64,000 nucleotides of DNA. It comes from Hermatobates lingyangjiaoensis. Lineage: Eukaryota > Arthropoda > Insecta > Hemiptera > Hermatobatidae. Shown piece after piece: positions 32,918-46,000 of this stretch (its first letter is position 1; every line of letters begins with the position of its first letter). The position numbers were made by a program, and so were the translations under genes. The stretch is from assembly GCA_026182355.1 (NCBI GenBank), contig JAPFBL010000035.1:3448501-3512500 (forward strand), read 5' to 3'. Under the pieces are notes generated by a model. The model searched no databases. It worked only from the letters and a program-made list of their open reading frames with translations, and was not told the DNA's origin.

Positions 32918-33010
32918 CCTAAATTCATGAAAGAGCACGCATAAAAGACATCAGAAAACTCACTACTATATTTCGACTGCGTAGATATCAAACAGAGTGA
33001 TCATAAGTAA
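32918..33010 (-). mobile_element. PLE-type terminal piece, family B
   Basis: It follows the (TA)n tract at 32893-32917. ATGAAAGAGCACGCATAAAAG and CTCACTACTATATTTCGAC correspond to GAACACGTAAAAAC and the TTTCGACC of the copy at 28.31-28.47 kb and to ATCACTACTACACCATATTT at 6.17 kb. The minus strand has GAAATATAG: ATAT self-complementary, then A. The box region is lost. Confidence 0.55.
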
Positions 33011-35764
33011 GTCGCTCCGAAGACAGGCGACAACTAAAGTTATATCATTCAAAAGACACTCAATCAATGAAGCCAACTTAGGGAGGGAGGGGAGACAAGG
33101 AAAAAAAATAATAAATAAACTAACCAAACAACATTCAATTGAAAAAGACATGGACTATTGTTGACCAAACTCTCATATCTATGTTTCAGGGTAACCACAA
33201 AGTAAAGAGGGAAGGTGAAAAGCAGATTGGGAAACATATAAAGGCATAATAAATTTAAACGATAATTAAAAATCATTTATGAAATGATAAAAACTTGTAT
33301 AAATAATAGACCCCAAACAAATGAAAATAATCTTCAACGATAAACATTGAGTAGCTGAGATGACGTGGCACCAAGGGGTTTAATATGTCCTTCTTATGAA
33401 AGGAATTGTAATTTTACGCATAAAAGGAAATGTTAACAGACGCTATTAAATGCGGATGGTTAGTTTTGCCGGAATCATGAGGAGAAAAAGACGAGATGGT
33501 TTACTGCAGGCTTGGCCAGGAGACGTGCCTTATCAGCACCACCACTGCCTCCCTCACGCACTTATTTCTCTGTTGCAATGTATACGCTAGAAATTCTTCA
33601 TCTCTCATCCTTCATTAGTGAACAATTTGCATATCTTCCGCCACGGCTTGCTGCAAAAGCTCTGGAATCCGTGTGTGCCAAGAAGCGTGATTAATAACAC
33701 TTTACTCTTTCACTCTCTCTTTCTCTCACCTCCTCTCTCATTCTCTCACTATTTTTCTCTGTTCTATTTATTTATGAGTTATTTCAACCCTATAAACATA
33801 TTTTTTATCACCAAATATTTTGTCATATAAAAATAAACAATGTAAAAGTAGTGCTTCACAACCTACTACAAAGTTGCAACCACCCTTTGTGGACGCAACT
33901 TCTAAATTAATTTAAATATTATTTTAATTACTGTTCCACTAATCCAGTATAGCAATATTCCTCAGTTAATAATAGTTGAAACTTAGATAAGTGATGTGTT
34001 TAATGTTCTACCTCTCTTGGGCCAAAATTAAGAAAATTTAATATCAGTTGACAGTGAAGTGAAAGTATTAAACTTCTAACTAAACTACAAGTTTACTTAG
34101 GCTTCATTCTCAATTTGAACCTGTTTTAGATGTATTATAATTAAAACTAATATGTATAATTTCTTTTTATTAAGATTGAATATTAAATCCAATATTCTCT
34201 ATAGTATGATCATGACATTAAAATTATGTCTGTATTATTAACCATAATATTAGTTATGTGTTTATATAGTTTTTCAAATATCAACAGAAACAAATTGTAA
34301 ATATAATTAACTAAGCTATCTCATTTAAGCTTAATTAATAATAAGTCACCAAATTACATTGATAACCGCTCAGATTTCGTTTAATCATTAGATTAATAAT
34401 ACATTTCAATCCATGTTATGAATCTAACATCTGAATTACAGCTACTGATTTAATTTTATTATTGGTAATTTTATTTACTAAATCATGGCATTTAAGTTAA
34501 TAGTGATTTTACTTCTTCCTTTTCATTATTCAATGACATTTGTTCAAGAATTACATATTTTCTAAATTTCAGTCAATTGTTAAAAACAATAAAATCAATT
34601 CTATTTCTATTGTCTCGAAGTCCTAGTTAAAGATGCAGTACGGGGAAAACCGATAGGACGACTACACCAACTATGTACAAGGTAAGACAAATCTGTATAA
34701 CAATTGAGTTCTTATTGTAGTTATGGTACTCAAATTCAAATAAATTGTGAATTAAACTAATTATCTATTATTTCTGACCATGACTTTCCTGAAGAGTTAA
34801 GTTGAGTTGATTGTAGGACAGATTTTGTGGTTCCCTTTATAATTTCATTATATTGGATATAAATAATAAGGCATAATATACGTGTTTTAACCTGAACTAT
34901 ACAAGTTCTATGTACGTATTCAATTTGTACTTTTTTATTTTACACTCAAGTTGTTTGGAGTGAGTGATTGAAGAAATCTTGGTCGGGAGTAGATGATTGA
35001 GAATATTTATGAACAGGACATCCTTGAAAGATGGTAACATAGCTTGGGAGATAATCTATGAACATGATGAACATCAAGGTCTTATTGAGAAGACAAGCTT
35101 TAGAATCAATCTAATCAAGGTTGGATCTCCATTGACTGGAGATAAGTCATTGAAAAGGTAGAGGCAGGATGCAGTGGGCAGGAAGGAATAATGTAATTAC
35201 AAGCGACTCTTATCTGACCCAAGCTGCTTGCTCCATCACTGGCAATCGAGGGCTGTGCATCTGCTCAAGACAGTCGAAAAGTCAATTAAATATATCCATT
35301 CCACTGGCCCTGATTTCTTGAAATGTCAAACTTTAAAAAAGCACCAATTATATTTCTTCGTCGTCTGCACTCGAATGTAAAAGAACAATTTTCTTTTCCA
35401 TCATTAAACAATTTATATAAACCGACTCAAACTCTGGAATGGTGAAGCGATATCACAGACAAATTGAACTTTTACAGTTACCAATATTTTTTATTCGAAC
35501 TAATCGCAAATATTTGATACAAATATGAAATTTACACTAAACTGATTCAATACTACACGAGCTACTGAAATCACACCCCGGAAAAATTAAAATTTGACAG
35601 TTAGGACATCTGCATAACCTATTTTCTGTTACTTATTAAAATATATACACAGTAGCGCATAAAATCGTAGACTGTCTCCACATAAAGGATAACAGAAATA
35701 CACTAGAAATACTTTTAGATATTAGAGTAACGCGTCTTGTTCAGAAAGAAGTTCTTTAGGCATT
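33011..35764. other. long stretch without recognised gene
   Basis: No gene or repeat family recognised. A GC-richer patch with a 60-codon open frame (33512-33694) is followed by a CT-rich low-complexity run at 33700-33765. The frame has no recognisable motif. Confidence 0.4.
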
Positions 35765-35771
35765 GATACTT

Positions 35772-35795
35772 ATTTCATGCGTTTATTGTGAAATC
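35772..35795. repeat. family C terminal hairpin, decayed
   Basis: ATTTCATGCGTTTATTGTGAAATC resembles the TTTCAC..GTGAAA end of family C (24.7, 47.7, 59.4 and 59.5 kb) and is likewise followed by an ATATATA patch about 25 bases on. Confidence 0.5.
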
Positions 35796-35799
35796 TTGT

Positions 35800-37270
35800 A
35801 GTATATTCATATATATAAGTTCAAATAAGAAAAAAATTAACTTAGAGGGTAAAGAAACACATTTACTAACTCTGTGCTTTAGTTGTCTTCGTATTTGAAG
35901 TTGGTTGTCTATTTTGGTCGTTTTTACGAATTAAAAAAATAAATATATTATATACTGACAAACATATACAAAGAACTACATCGACAATGAGTCACCTCGA
36001 TAGGCTTTAACACATCTTAATTTTATTGATGATTATTTTGTGATTTTTTTGCTATATATATGTATATATATTGATTCCGAAGTGGAGTTAATATTTGACT
36101 AACTGGTCGTAAATTTGAATGTGAAATCTGATTGGTTGTTTGTGATCGATGCTATAGCACCGTGAAACTAAGCTAACAACATTATCCAATATTTTCATCA
36201 AGTAATAGAAGATTAACTACTATCAAACAAAACCCAAACTCTAAAAAAAAAACAATTGCCTTGACAGCATGAAATCATGGTCAAACTTTTGCAGTTACTG
36301 AGAAACTGTGAGCCCTTATACTTTTGTAAGAGGGCAGCGGCATCCTGTTTACAAGAAGCACTCAGGAAAAGTAAAGAAACAGCAATGAACCAATGGTGTC
36401 TCAGGGTGGACGAACTAATGCTGCATGTCAACAGTTTGATTATCTTTGGGAGCAGAACAATACAGTGGATAATTATCCACTCTTTGTTTATTTCAAATGC
36501 AGTATGGATTGTTATTACTTGCTACCACACTAAGAGGATTTATTATATTATTACTTTGTAAATGAAAACAATAGTCTTTGGAAGTCAAAATGTGTACATA
36601 AAGTATTAAAAATACAAAATGATAGAAATTGATACAGTACAACAATTTTTGAAGAAAAATTCAAGAAAACGATTCGGCGGTTTATTTTTGAGCCGCAGCA
36701 TCATTAAAGAAAATGAAACTAAGGGCAAGCTTTGAAGAAAATAAGTACACTAGCAATGACGGTGTATGGATGAAAACAGACCTGTTCTTTATCAACCAGC
36801 AGCGCTCTTCAACCCTTCCTGCAGCTCCTCGACTTCACGGTAGTCTAACTTCATCGTCATGGTAGGTTCAATATGGAACCCTTTTTACAATGAAAATGTT
36901 TAAAGCCCTTTACAAGCAAGAGTTAAGCAGGTGTTGCTTTGATGCTAAGTTACCATCACTTAGAAATCATTATCACTGAATTTTTCGTGCTAAAAATACC
37001 TAATAAAAATAAAAAATTAAACGCCACTATCATATCCAGAGGAAATATATTTTTTCAAACATTTTGCTCTTGCTTTTATTGTACTTGTCACAAAATTACA
37101 AATACATAGTCAGACTGACGTAGTCCTTCCTTACATATCAATGAAATTTGACTAAGAATAAAAACTAAAATAAAAAAAATAATATACAATATAAAATTTA
37201 TTTCAGATTAGATCATAATGTATTTTTAGTCATTTTATTGAGAAAGTGAGACAATTCGAGTTTTAGACTG
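35800..37270. other. stretch without recognised gene
   Basis: A 94-codon open frame on the plus strand (36277-36561) contains CKRAAASCLQEALRKSKET but no motif I can place. It may be part of an unrecognised transposon. No other feature seen. Confidence 0.35.
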
Positions 37271-37274
37271 AATT

Positions 37275-38060
37275 GTATTTATTTAAATGCATTTGGATAT
37301 ACATAATTTCTGTTCTCCTTCTAGTGCATACACCAATAAATCAGAAGGTTTTCCGACGCGTGAGCAGGCCACATACAGCAGTCCGTGTGAGAAGCATGGG
37401 TTTTCCAAATTCAGTCCACACACGTGTAGCGTGTGTCCTTGTGCATTGTTGATGGTCATTGCAAAAGCGAGTCACACCGGAAACTGCAAACGTTTGAATT
37501 CGAATGGCAGACCTGTTGGAATCATTGCGATGCGTGGCAACAGAACAACTTCACCTTCAATTTTCTTTCTAGAATTGCTGCAGTTTCGATTTGTTGTTCA
37601 TCAACTTTTTCACCGAAACCTGGTGAATTGATGTTTTGTAAAAGAATATGGGTCCAGTAATTTTCAATGTTAGAACGTGAGGTGGCATGGCTGGCAAATC
37701 AAGTGAAATTAAGAATTCAGTGGGATTATTGATAACATAATCTTGATTCAATACAGTATCGATTAACTTGTACGTTGTCGTGTCGCCTGTAATTCTGTTA
37801 TTAATGCTGAAATTTATTGTACTGATATCGTTGTTTTTGTCTGAAATATAATCCGTGCACTGATTAACTGATGAATTCTGTAATTTTGTGCTATATTCGA
37901 TAAAACTTTGTCAATTAACTCCTCGATGGTTATTAACTCGTGTGGTTTTTTAGAAATTTGTTGGCAATGTGGTACACTGTGCTGATTCATCGATAGCTAT
38001 TTTGCCATCCTTAATGACCTATAATTGTTTTGCGAAACGATCAGTCTTCAAGTTCAATTT
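37275..38060 (-). pseudogene. Helitron/PIF1-type helicase remnant
   Basis: Minus-strand translation, through several frame changes, gives GKIAIDESAQCTTLP near 38000, ITGDTTTYKLIDTVLNQD near 37760, NNPTEFLISLDLPAMPPHVLTLK (37680-37750), ILERKLKGEV-like, LPRIAMIPTGLPFEFKRLQFPV, a stop, LAFAMTINNAQGHTLHVCGLNLENPCFSHG and LLYVACSRVGKPSDLLVYAP (about 37330-37290). These are the C-terminal helicase motifs of eukaryotic Helitron Rep/Hel proteins, including the SQGQT-type block (here AQGH) and the Y.ACSRV block. Stops and frameshifts make it dead; the Rep and N-terminal helicase parts were not found. Confidence 0.88.
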
Positions 38061-40667
38061 ATGTTCGTGGCCATAAAAATAATTATTCAAAACATGAACT
38101 GAACTGATAAGCGGGTGGTGAACATGAAAAAATAGTAGATTTTGTCAAAAATCACAATTAATTTTATTTTCGACACCAAAGGGCTGTTGATTTCTAAGAA
38201 ACACACCGAATACAATTAGGATTTTTATTTATATAGAAAACTACTTTTATCAAAGTTTAAAAATACCCAAGTATTCAAGAAATAATTCAAAATAAATGAA
38301 TTCAGATATAATCTAAATTTTTTCCGGGAACATAGTTTTATTGTCTTTGTGGTATGATTTCGACCAGTCCCCAAAGTTTCGTCGCTATCGGATGAACCGC
38401 TAGGAAGGCATAAAAGACGCACAGATAAACATTCATTTACATATATGAGTTGTCAATAGTCTTTGACAAACAGATGAAGTCGACTCTTGACTCGTAATAC
38501 GGGCAATTGCACGGATACTCGCGTTAGTTATCTTATCAACGTACTACAATCTTTTCTGAGGAGTACCGTTAAAAGATTAGAAATAATAATAGTATGTGAG
38601 TCACAGTTTCTAGTTTTTATTTGAATTTTTTTTCTGTTTTCAAATTATACATTACTCTGAAAACAGATATTAGGTATCTATTCATAAACATACCAATTAC
38701 CAATACAAGAGACTTAGATACTTGTTAAAATTGACTAACACTGTTTATAAGAAGTTACCCTATGCAAAGAAGACTCTTCGATAGTGCCTGGTTCTGCTTG
38801 AGTCGAAGCATGCAGTAGAATGAAATTGCCTAACTCCTTCAATATGCTAAGCCTCTGATGGCGTCCAGTGCCACGATAATAAACTATCCTTTCTTCCCAT
38901 CTAATTTAATGGATCAGCTTAAACGATTCAAGTATACAAGCATAGTCATCCAAGAGTTGTTGCTATACCATAAGTTTTATCTAGCTTCCTTAACTTTCTT
39001 TGATACAGGTATCAATATGATGTTATTTTCTTTTAATTTGTTATTTCTGGTCACTAAAGTTTTGTATAAATATCTTTTCATATTTCATATATTTCTAGAT
39101 TGCAGGAAAAACGGAGTAAAAAGAAGTAATTTCTGCATTTTCATATTTCATCTGATGGCAATATTAAAAATAATTATTTTAAAAAATATCAAATATATTT
39201 AGAAATGTTGTTCAAATTCTTATTTAAAAATATAATATCTAAATATTAAGCCATTTTATACTTGCTCCTGGTAATGATTATTAAGCTGAAATTTTTCTTT
39301 AAAGGTAGTATTTTTTCTAGATGTTGGATATATTTTCAGTATATTTATTAATATAGTGAACACAAAGGCATTCATTTGTGTTTATTGTCCATCTTTCAGA
39401 TGAAGATTTCGTGATAGAACACGAAGAGTTGGAAGAGAAAAGTTATTAATTATTGTAAAACTGAAAAAAGTGCATTTTTTCAAAAATGTACCTTATTTAA
39501 GTAATAATAAGTACAAAAGACCTTAATTACAAACATAAATGATGTTTAATTAGATTTTACCCTAAACTGTGTGTGGAATCCAAAGCAAACTATCTGTGAG
39601 GCAGCTTTTCTTTCCTTACGGGTCCACAGAAAATAATCGAGCATTCAAGGAGGCTTTGGTTGTTGTATGTGAAAGAGGTGAAAGTATGTAACAAGAGTTA
39701 AGCGGGGGCAGAAAGTAATCTGGGATACAATGACATTGTAATAGCCGAGCCTAATGCATCAACATCGTTAACAGACCGTGCTCTCGAAACCTTTTCCAGA
39801 CAAAAACCCAAGATAACAAGTAACCGAGTCCTAAAAGCCGCTCTGTCGAGTCCGCATTAACCTGAGATGTTATGATGAAACTTGGCTCAAACTTCTGCCT
39901 AACCTTTATGACGTTCTTAACACAATACTGGTCTTCACTTCATTCAATTATAATAGATGTGAAGTTATAAAACTTAATTGCTAAAGTTTCCGCAGAACAT
40001 AAACTCATTTGACGCTTTTATTTAAGACGTGTGTAAAAAGTTTCACTTCTTTTCGTACAGCAATCTATTTTAGTTTCATAAATAACATGGCCTTATTAAC
40101 ATGAAATCATAATTTAACACCAAAATAAGTTTAGGGTTAGTAACATCATTATTAGGTCCTCTCATAACTCACAATTGCAACATTAAACAAATGTTAGTGA
40201 AAAAAACCTACTTTTAACTGAATTAGAAACAGGCTCACTTGCGTTGAACATAATATGAACCTATCAAAAATTACGAAGGTTTTCCTTCTTTTTTTGCAGA
40301 ATACTTCAGAATTCAACTTTAGCTCAAAATTTTTACTATTTTTAGAATATCTTCTTGTCATTTAGGTTGTCTATTTCTGCAGGTAATTAATGTTCTCAGT
40401 TGCTTATCTCGACCACGATGTTTGCCCGTCAATATATCTAGACATGTTATGGACAAACATACATACGTACATGTATTCCATAGTATATTAATTGTGTAAT
40501 TATATCAATGTTTGATGCGCATTCACTATTTACTTGTATAAACTTTTTATTTCCAATGCTCACACATATTAAGTCATTCACCTTTTAGTACACTTCTAAG
40601 GGTGGAAATTGTGGTTCATTTATTATTTCGCACCTATTTTAGTAATGTGCGAGCTACGTTACCTGTT
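38061..40667. other. long stretch without recognised gene
   Basis: A minus-strand frame (38225-38422) reads SGSSDSDETLGTGRNHTTKT, and a 114-codon hydrophobic frame lies at 38858-39202. Neither matches a family I recognise. The rest is AT-rich filler. Confidence 0.4.
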
Positions 40668-40903
40668 GATTCTACATTCGGAGTCCTAAATATTGCCTAA
40701 CCCAAATGTATTTAGAGTAGGGACCTTTAACTAGTACTTGAGACTATAAAGGCTCAAGACCGACGGTTTAACGAACTCTCTCAGAGAAGACGTGCTCAGA
40801 TTTATTCACCTCCTGCATGAATAAATCTAGGCCCATAGTGGGTATTGAACCCTGTATCTACCTGTCCAGAGGCAAACACGTTCCTACTGCACTAACCGGG
40901 TCT
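40668..40903 (-). mobile_element. tRNA-derived SINE
   Basis: Reversed body words GATTCTACATTCGGAGTCC, TATTGCCTAACCCAAATGTA, CGTGCTCAGATTTATTCACC and a reversed B box TATTGAACCC (about 40843-40852). The head ends at CTAACCGGGTCTCC near 40903. The A-box copy reads TTAGTGCAGTAGG on the minus strand. Confidence 0.88.
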
Positions 40904-41764
40904 CCAATGTTTAAACTGAATTTTAAATCAACTAATCATTAGAAATCTGGACACCTTCTTGCTGTCACCGTGAGTGCAGAGTTGTTATATCTCTGAAAAG
41001 ATACAACTTAAATAGCATCGTAAGTGCTAAATCTCTTCTAAATGCCTTCAAAATTGTAATTGAGACTTAGAAACAATTACACATTTGGTATATTACAGCA
41101 GGAATATATTATCACAATAACATTGATTTGTATTAAATAAAAATTAACATAATTCAACATCCTATCAACTTTTTATTTCCTAAAACACAACAAAGACCAC
41201 GGCCTGGTTGAATATACCAGTTCTCTTACATCACCCATGTTATGCATCATTTGGTATGGTTAGTACTAGTCTCTATGGTTGGTGCTTCGGTAACATGACT
41301 CGTCCATGATCAACATGGGCGCAGAATCATGCTAATACCACATTCGTCAATTGAAAAGAACAACATTGCTCTAAGTGGTAAGAATTGGTAGTTAAGATAA
41401 AAATACAAATCTACAAGTTTATTTTTTTATAAGTTTAATTTAAGCTGAACATTGTCTATTTTTAGATTTGACACCTCAAATGATTTTACGGATTCAAGAC
41501 TAAAGGTGTTTGATCAGTGATACATGACTAATTTCAATAAAGCCACTGCTTCTAAAGAAGAAAATGAGACACTCAGAACATCATCTCGCCAAGATAACCT
41601 CGACTAAGATTTACTAAGATATTCTCAACATTCAACCAATTGTCACTCATCATGTATAATAGTCAAATGCATAATCCTACAACGAAGAAAAATTGTCGTG
41701 TAATGTTGAAATGCAACGAAAAGACTGCTTTTCAATCCGACACCAGCTGATGTTACCCGTTACC
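40904..41764. other. stretch without recognised gene
   Basis: No gene, RNA or known repeat recognised before the tandem array. Confidence 0.4.
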
Positions 41765-42247
41765 CGGAAAAGAAAACCACACGATTAAAGCGCATGGTTT
41801 ATACCCAACATTTCATGTTTTTTTAAGAGTACTCGGAAAAGAACACTACACGATTAAAGCGCATGGTTTATACCCAACATTTCATGTTTTTTTAAGAGTA
41901 CTCGGAAAAGAACACTACACGATTAAAGCGCATGGTTTATACCAAACATTTCATATTTTTTTAAGAGTACTCGGAAAAGAACACTACACGATTAAAGAGC
42001 ATGGTTTATACCAAACATTTCATATTTTTTTAAGAGTACCCGGAAAAGAAAACTACACGATTAAAGCGCATGGTTTATACCCAACATTTCATAATTTTTT
42101 AAGAGTACCCGGAAAAGAACACTACACGATTAAAGCGCATGGTTTATACTAAACATTTCATATTTTTTTAAGAGTACTCGGAAAATAACACTACACGATT
42201 AAAGAGCATGGTTTATACCAAACATTTCATATTTTTTTAAGAGTACT
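41765..42247. repeat. tandem array, seven copies of a 69-bp unit
   Basis: Unit starts at 41765, 41834, 41903, 41972, 42041, 42110 and 42179, all exactly 69 bases apart. The unit contains CGGAAAAGAACACTACACGA, TTAAAGCGCATGGTTTATAC and TTTCATGTTTTTTTAAGAG. Variants (GCGCAT/GAGCAT, CCCAAC/CCAAAC, CATGTT/CATATT) are shared by alternate units, as expected from later multi-unit duplication. High similarity suggests a recent minisatellite. Confidence 0.97.
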
Positions 42248-42249
42248 TA

Positions 42250-42799
42250 TTTTTTTAACAAATTGTTCAGGATAGTAAATAATATTTATTACAATCTATC
42301 TATTTATATACTTATAAAACTCTGATGACTCTGATCTTGTTTAATTGTTTTCTGGCCATTGTGCATTGTCTGAATAAATAATAAAATATACGTAATTTTG
42401 TGGGATTGGAACCAACAACCTTTGCATTGGAAGTTCAGTGTGCTATGTTCTGGGCTATGAGGACTTTCTTACAATACAATTCAAAAACCTGATATAAATA
42501 ACGTAAGCTATATATAAGTCAACTAAAGATGAAGCCTTGGATGTTGTGAACAGGTGAAACTTTGAATACCTGTTAATTTCAGTTTATACTGGATCATTGA
42601 AATAAATATTGAACAAAAGAGTGAGTAATATAACTTTACAAATAACAGCATTAAAAGAAAGAAGAATGAAAAATAAATTCTCTCAACATAAGTCAGGTAA
42701 AATTCAGCTCCTGTCATGTGTATGAGAAATGCTGATCTACCGCGCTTGTGTGATGAGACAAATGAGACCAAGACCAACAACTGAGGAGCTTTTCGATAA
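42250..42799. other. stretch without recognised gene
   Basis: Ordinary AT-rich sequence; an 85-codon minus-strand frame at 42523-42780 shows no motif. Confidence 0.4.
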
Positions 42800-43065
42800 A
42801 GTCATTATTTGAAAAATATCGCATCACGGTTTCAAGGGGAAGTAGTTTTAATTCCATGATTGAATTTGTTTTACCTAAAGAGGGTAACATTTCTTTTTCA
42901 AGGATTCAATTTCCAATTCAGTTAGCATTTGCCATGCCTGTTTATAATTCTCAAGGAGAAACTCTACAGAAAGTTATAGTTCATTTAGGTAAAGCAGTAT
43001 TTCAACATGACCAATTACTTGTTGCTCTCAGTAGGGCCATTCATAGTTTATCTGCATTTACGTGA
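42800..43065 (+). pseudogene. Helitron/PIF1-type helicase C-terminal fragment
   Basis: The plus-strand frame reads KYRITVSRGSSFNSM, MIEFVLPKEGN, FSRIQFPIQLAFAMPVYNSQGETLQKV, VFQHDQLLVALSRAIHSL. The RIQFP..LAFAM...SQG.T block and the QL.VALSR block are the last helicase motifs of Helitron or PIF1-like proteins. It is only about 85 residues, with no upstream helicase motifs, so it is a truncated fossil. Its sequence differs clearly from the minus-strand copy at 37.3-38.1 kb, so the two come from different subfamilies. Confidence 0.85.
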
Positions 43066-46000
43066 ACATGATTCCATTAAAAAGGAAGATGATGGATGAC
43101 CCTAAGGTAATACTCTTTTTCCTAGAGAGGAAAAAGTGCATTGTATACGAGTATAATAATACAATTGAAAGTATCTTGCTATATTTCACTAGAAGGTTAA
43201 AAAGTCATGTTCAAGAAAGGCAAAAACTGACTGGGAAGTTTTTAAGCAGAAATGACAAGTTAGTACTATGATGAATAACGCACAAAGAGGAACGTTATTA
43301 TAATACGTTATTTCTGTATTGTCAGATAAACTTGAAAAGCTGACCTTGAACTTTGATGCCTCGATGAGTGAAGCTGACAAGATCACCGATGGTTCCACCA
43401 AAAGGCATGATCGTCCATCATGGAAAGGTTTATTTCTAAAACCCGCAGCTGGTGTGTGAAAAGAAATTGATGAAAGAGGTGAGAGATGGTTAGTGTATCA
43501 AATCACCATATAGCAGGACCTCAAGTGAATCTGTCCACTATAAACACTCCCTCCTTTTCCAATGTCCGTCAATCGATTCCCAGTACCAAAATATTGCTAA
43601 TGCAATTAACAATATACGATCTACTTACAGTATGAAGTCACTGCAAGAGAATTTTCTTTTACCCTACACCCAATTGAGATTAATCTACCATTCTTTTTCC
43701 AGCAGTATAGTAAAATTTTCATCCAATCAACCAAATTGCATGGTAAATACTAAAAAAACCACATTACCAAGAGAAGAGCGCTTCAGTAAATGGTCAGATG
43801 TCATTTCATTTTTACAAAAAAAAAAGGAGCATTGAAGAAGCGAAAACAGCAAACCTATGAAAGTACGCCATGCATTGACAATGCAAGCTAATAACATTAA
43901 GAATGACAATCTACTCTATGACAAACACAATTTATTTAATTATAATATTTATTTATAAATTAATTATATGACAATTAAAACATAGCTCAAACTGTTAAAA
44001 ACTCGATATTTCCAAAAAGGATCAAAAGAAATACCTTCATAGCTCCATATTTCATATAAAGGGTAAGAGTTCACTTGTTATGGAATGCTGCATTTCCTAC
44101 TAAATTTATGCTACTATCGTACTATTGGCGATATTTATGTAGACACTATCCAATAGTAAATGCGCTATTATAATAGCCATGATAATAATGTTATCTTGTG
44201 GCCACAAATAATAATATTTCTAACTACACACAACACAAAATCGCATTTGATGTTGATAGTGTAACAGGAAAGCAAATTAGCAATTAAACATTGCTAATAT
44301 AGTATGTAGTGGAACTAATGAAGGAGTCGGTATTTGGCTAAATTCATGGAATGATGAACTCTTAATCCAAGTGTGTAATATTGCAAAGTATGATTTGCTG
44401 GTGCTTGATGCAGAGTAGGATGTTCAAATTTCAGTTAACAGTTTCCATACGGTGTTCCTGTTTCTCATACACAACTACGGGTAAGAACACTTTAGCGCCT
44501 GATTGGATTTTCATTGCATTCCTTCGGTCAAAACAAGTCAGCCTCACAAGGATGCCTTAGGTTTAATCTCACAATCGTGGCCCATTAACATTACTTGCGG
44601 CTTCGATTGATTGATATAATAATAATAATGTCACACTACAAAACACGCAAATTGCTAATTTTGATTACATTCATTAATTCAAGTACCTTTTTCAATATAT
44701 GATCAAATAAATATTTTCTGTGGCCGAGTCTTTGATTAAAAAAGATTCAAAGATCGAAAGGTCTTTTGCACGTTTCATTTTACAGAAACACTTCCATATA
44801 GCCCATAATTGAATAGCATGGATGAAAGGTCAATTCTGCTCAAATATAGATGATTCCACAAACTACAGATTTGATCTCATCACCTACTACAGTGCACAGC
44901 CTTTGTAACTATTTTTGGTTTTTAAACCAGTGGTTTCCAAACCTTTAAGTGTCGCAAATCACTATTTACGACTCCAGTTTATGATAACCCATTTATATTT
45001 TAATAGCTGGCGAAAAAAAAGCTAAATTTATTACGCTGTACGTAGTAAATGGACTTCCTGTCCTAAAATCATGTGATCTACTCTCTGAGGTACGAAAAAA
45101 CTTTTGGCTGTTGAAACAAAACACAATGACTGGATGAAACCCAGTTTCATAAGTCACAGGTAAGTTTCGGATTAATTTACTTGTTATGTTCTAATTTTAC
45201 CTGTGTTCTTATTAATAACATCTCTGCTATAAGAATAATTTAAAATATTCTTTTGTTTTGATAAATAAAATTTATTTTCATATATTATCAGTAAAAGAGG
45301 AATATAAATGAGTTAAATGATTAAGCCAGAGTACTTCAAAAAGAGGGGTCTCTACTATTAAGATTCTTGACCTCTCAGAGAAAGTCGTTAATATTCTTAG
45401 AGAGAATGAAGCAAAAAGAAGGTGGCTCAAATGAGACAAGTATTGGCTACTGTAACATCAGCAAAAAGAAACATTTCTTTTCAAGACTCGAAATCAAGTC
45501 TGTGTCTTTCACTCGACTCCTTCTCTCAACATTACCTCAAAGCACCATTAGTCTTTAGCCTACTCAACATCTTCGTTTCTTCCCTTCTTCCTTTTCTGCC
45601 GATTGCTAATTTATCTCAAGCAATCGTTCACCTACTTGGACTAAGTACGACTGCACTCAGAAGAATATTCGTTATTTGAGTCGATTGCCTGTAGCATGTT
45701 TTCAGAGTAATTGCATACTTACATTGTTAAATTTTACTGCTATATCTTAAGTGGAATAGTGGAACGGTGTTCTGGATTAATAAAATTAATTACTATATTC
45801 TGGTCTTGAAGTTAGTATATCTTTAGTTCATTAATTTATAAATATTAGTTGTCGTGTAAAATTTAATTAGTATAAATATTTTTACAATAAAGAGATCAGG
45901 CTATAGCATAATAACTACGAATTCGTTAATATAACGTAATCAGTAGTATATTAACAAAGTAAGTAGACTCCGTGCTCGTTATATTCCTTATGGTCACCTA

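Noticed and set aside
36277..36561. Fragment of a domesticated transposase
   Set aside because: Some charged, cysteine-containing peptide is visible but no motif of any transposase family could be placed.
38330..38410. Hammerhead-like sequence GATAGCGACGAAAC on the minus strand
   Set aside because: No room for helix II between the box-like part and GAAA.
38225..38422. PiggyBac-like acidic N-terminus (SDSDET)
   Set aside because: A six-residue resemblance only; no further piggyBac motif or TTAA-flanked ends seen.
41751..42185. Coding sequence of 23-residue repeats in the 69-bp array
   Set aside because: Openness follows automatically once one unit is open in a frame, there is no ATG, the last unit has a stop, and the peptide resembles nothing known.
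44931..44990. hAT transposon end (CAGTGGTTTCCAAACC)
   Set aside because: Resembles known ends but no matching opposite end or transposase was found nearby, so it was not annotated as an element. The same applies to CAGGGCTATCGAAC at about 63133.
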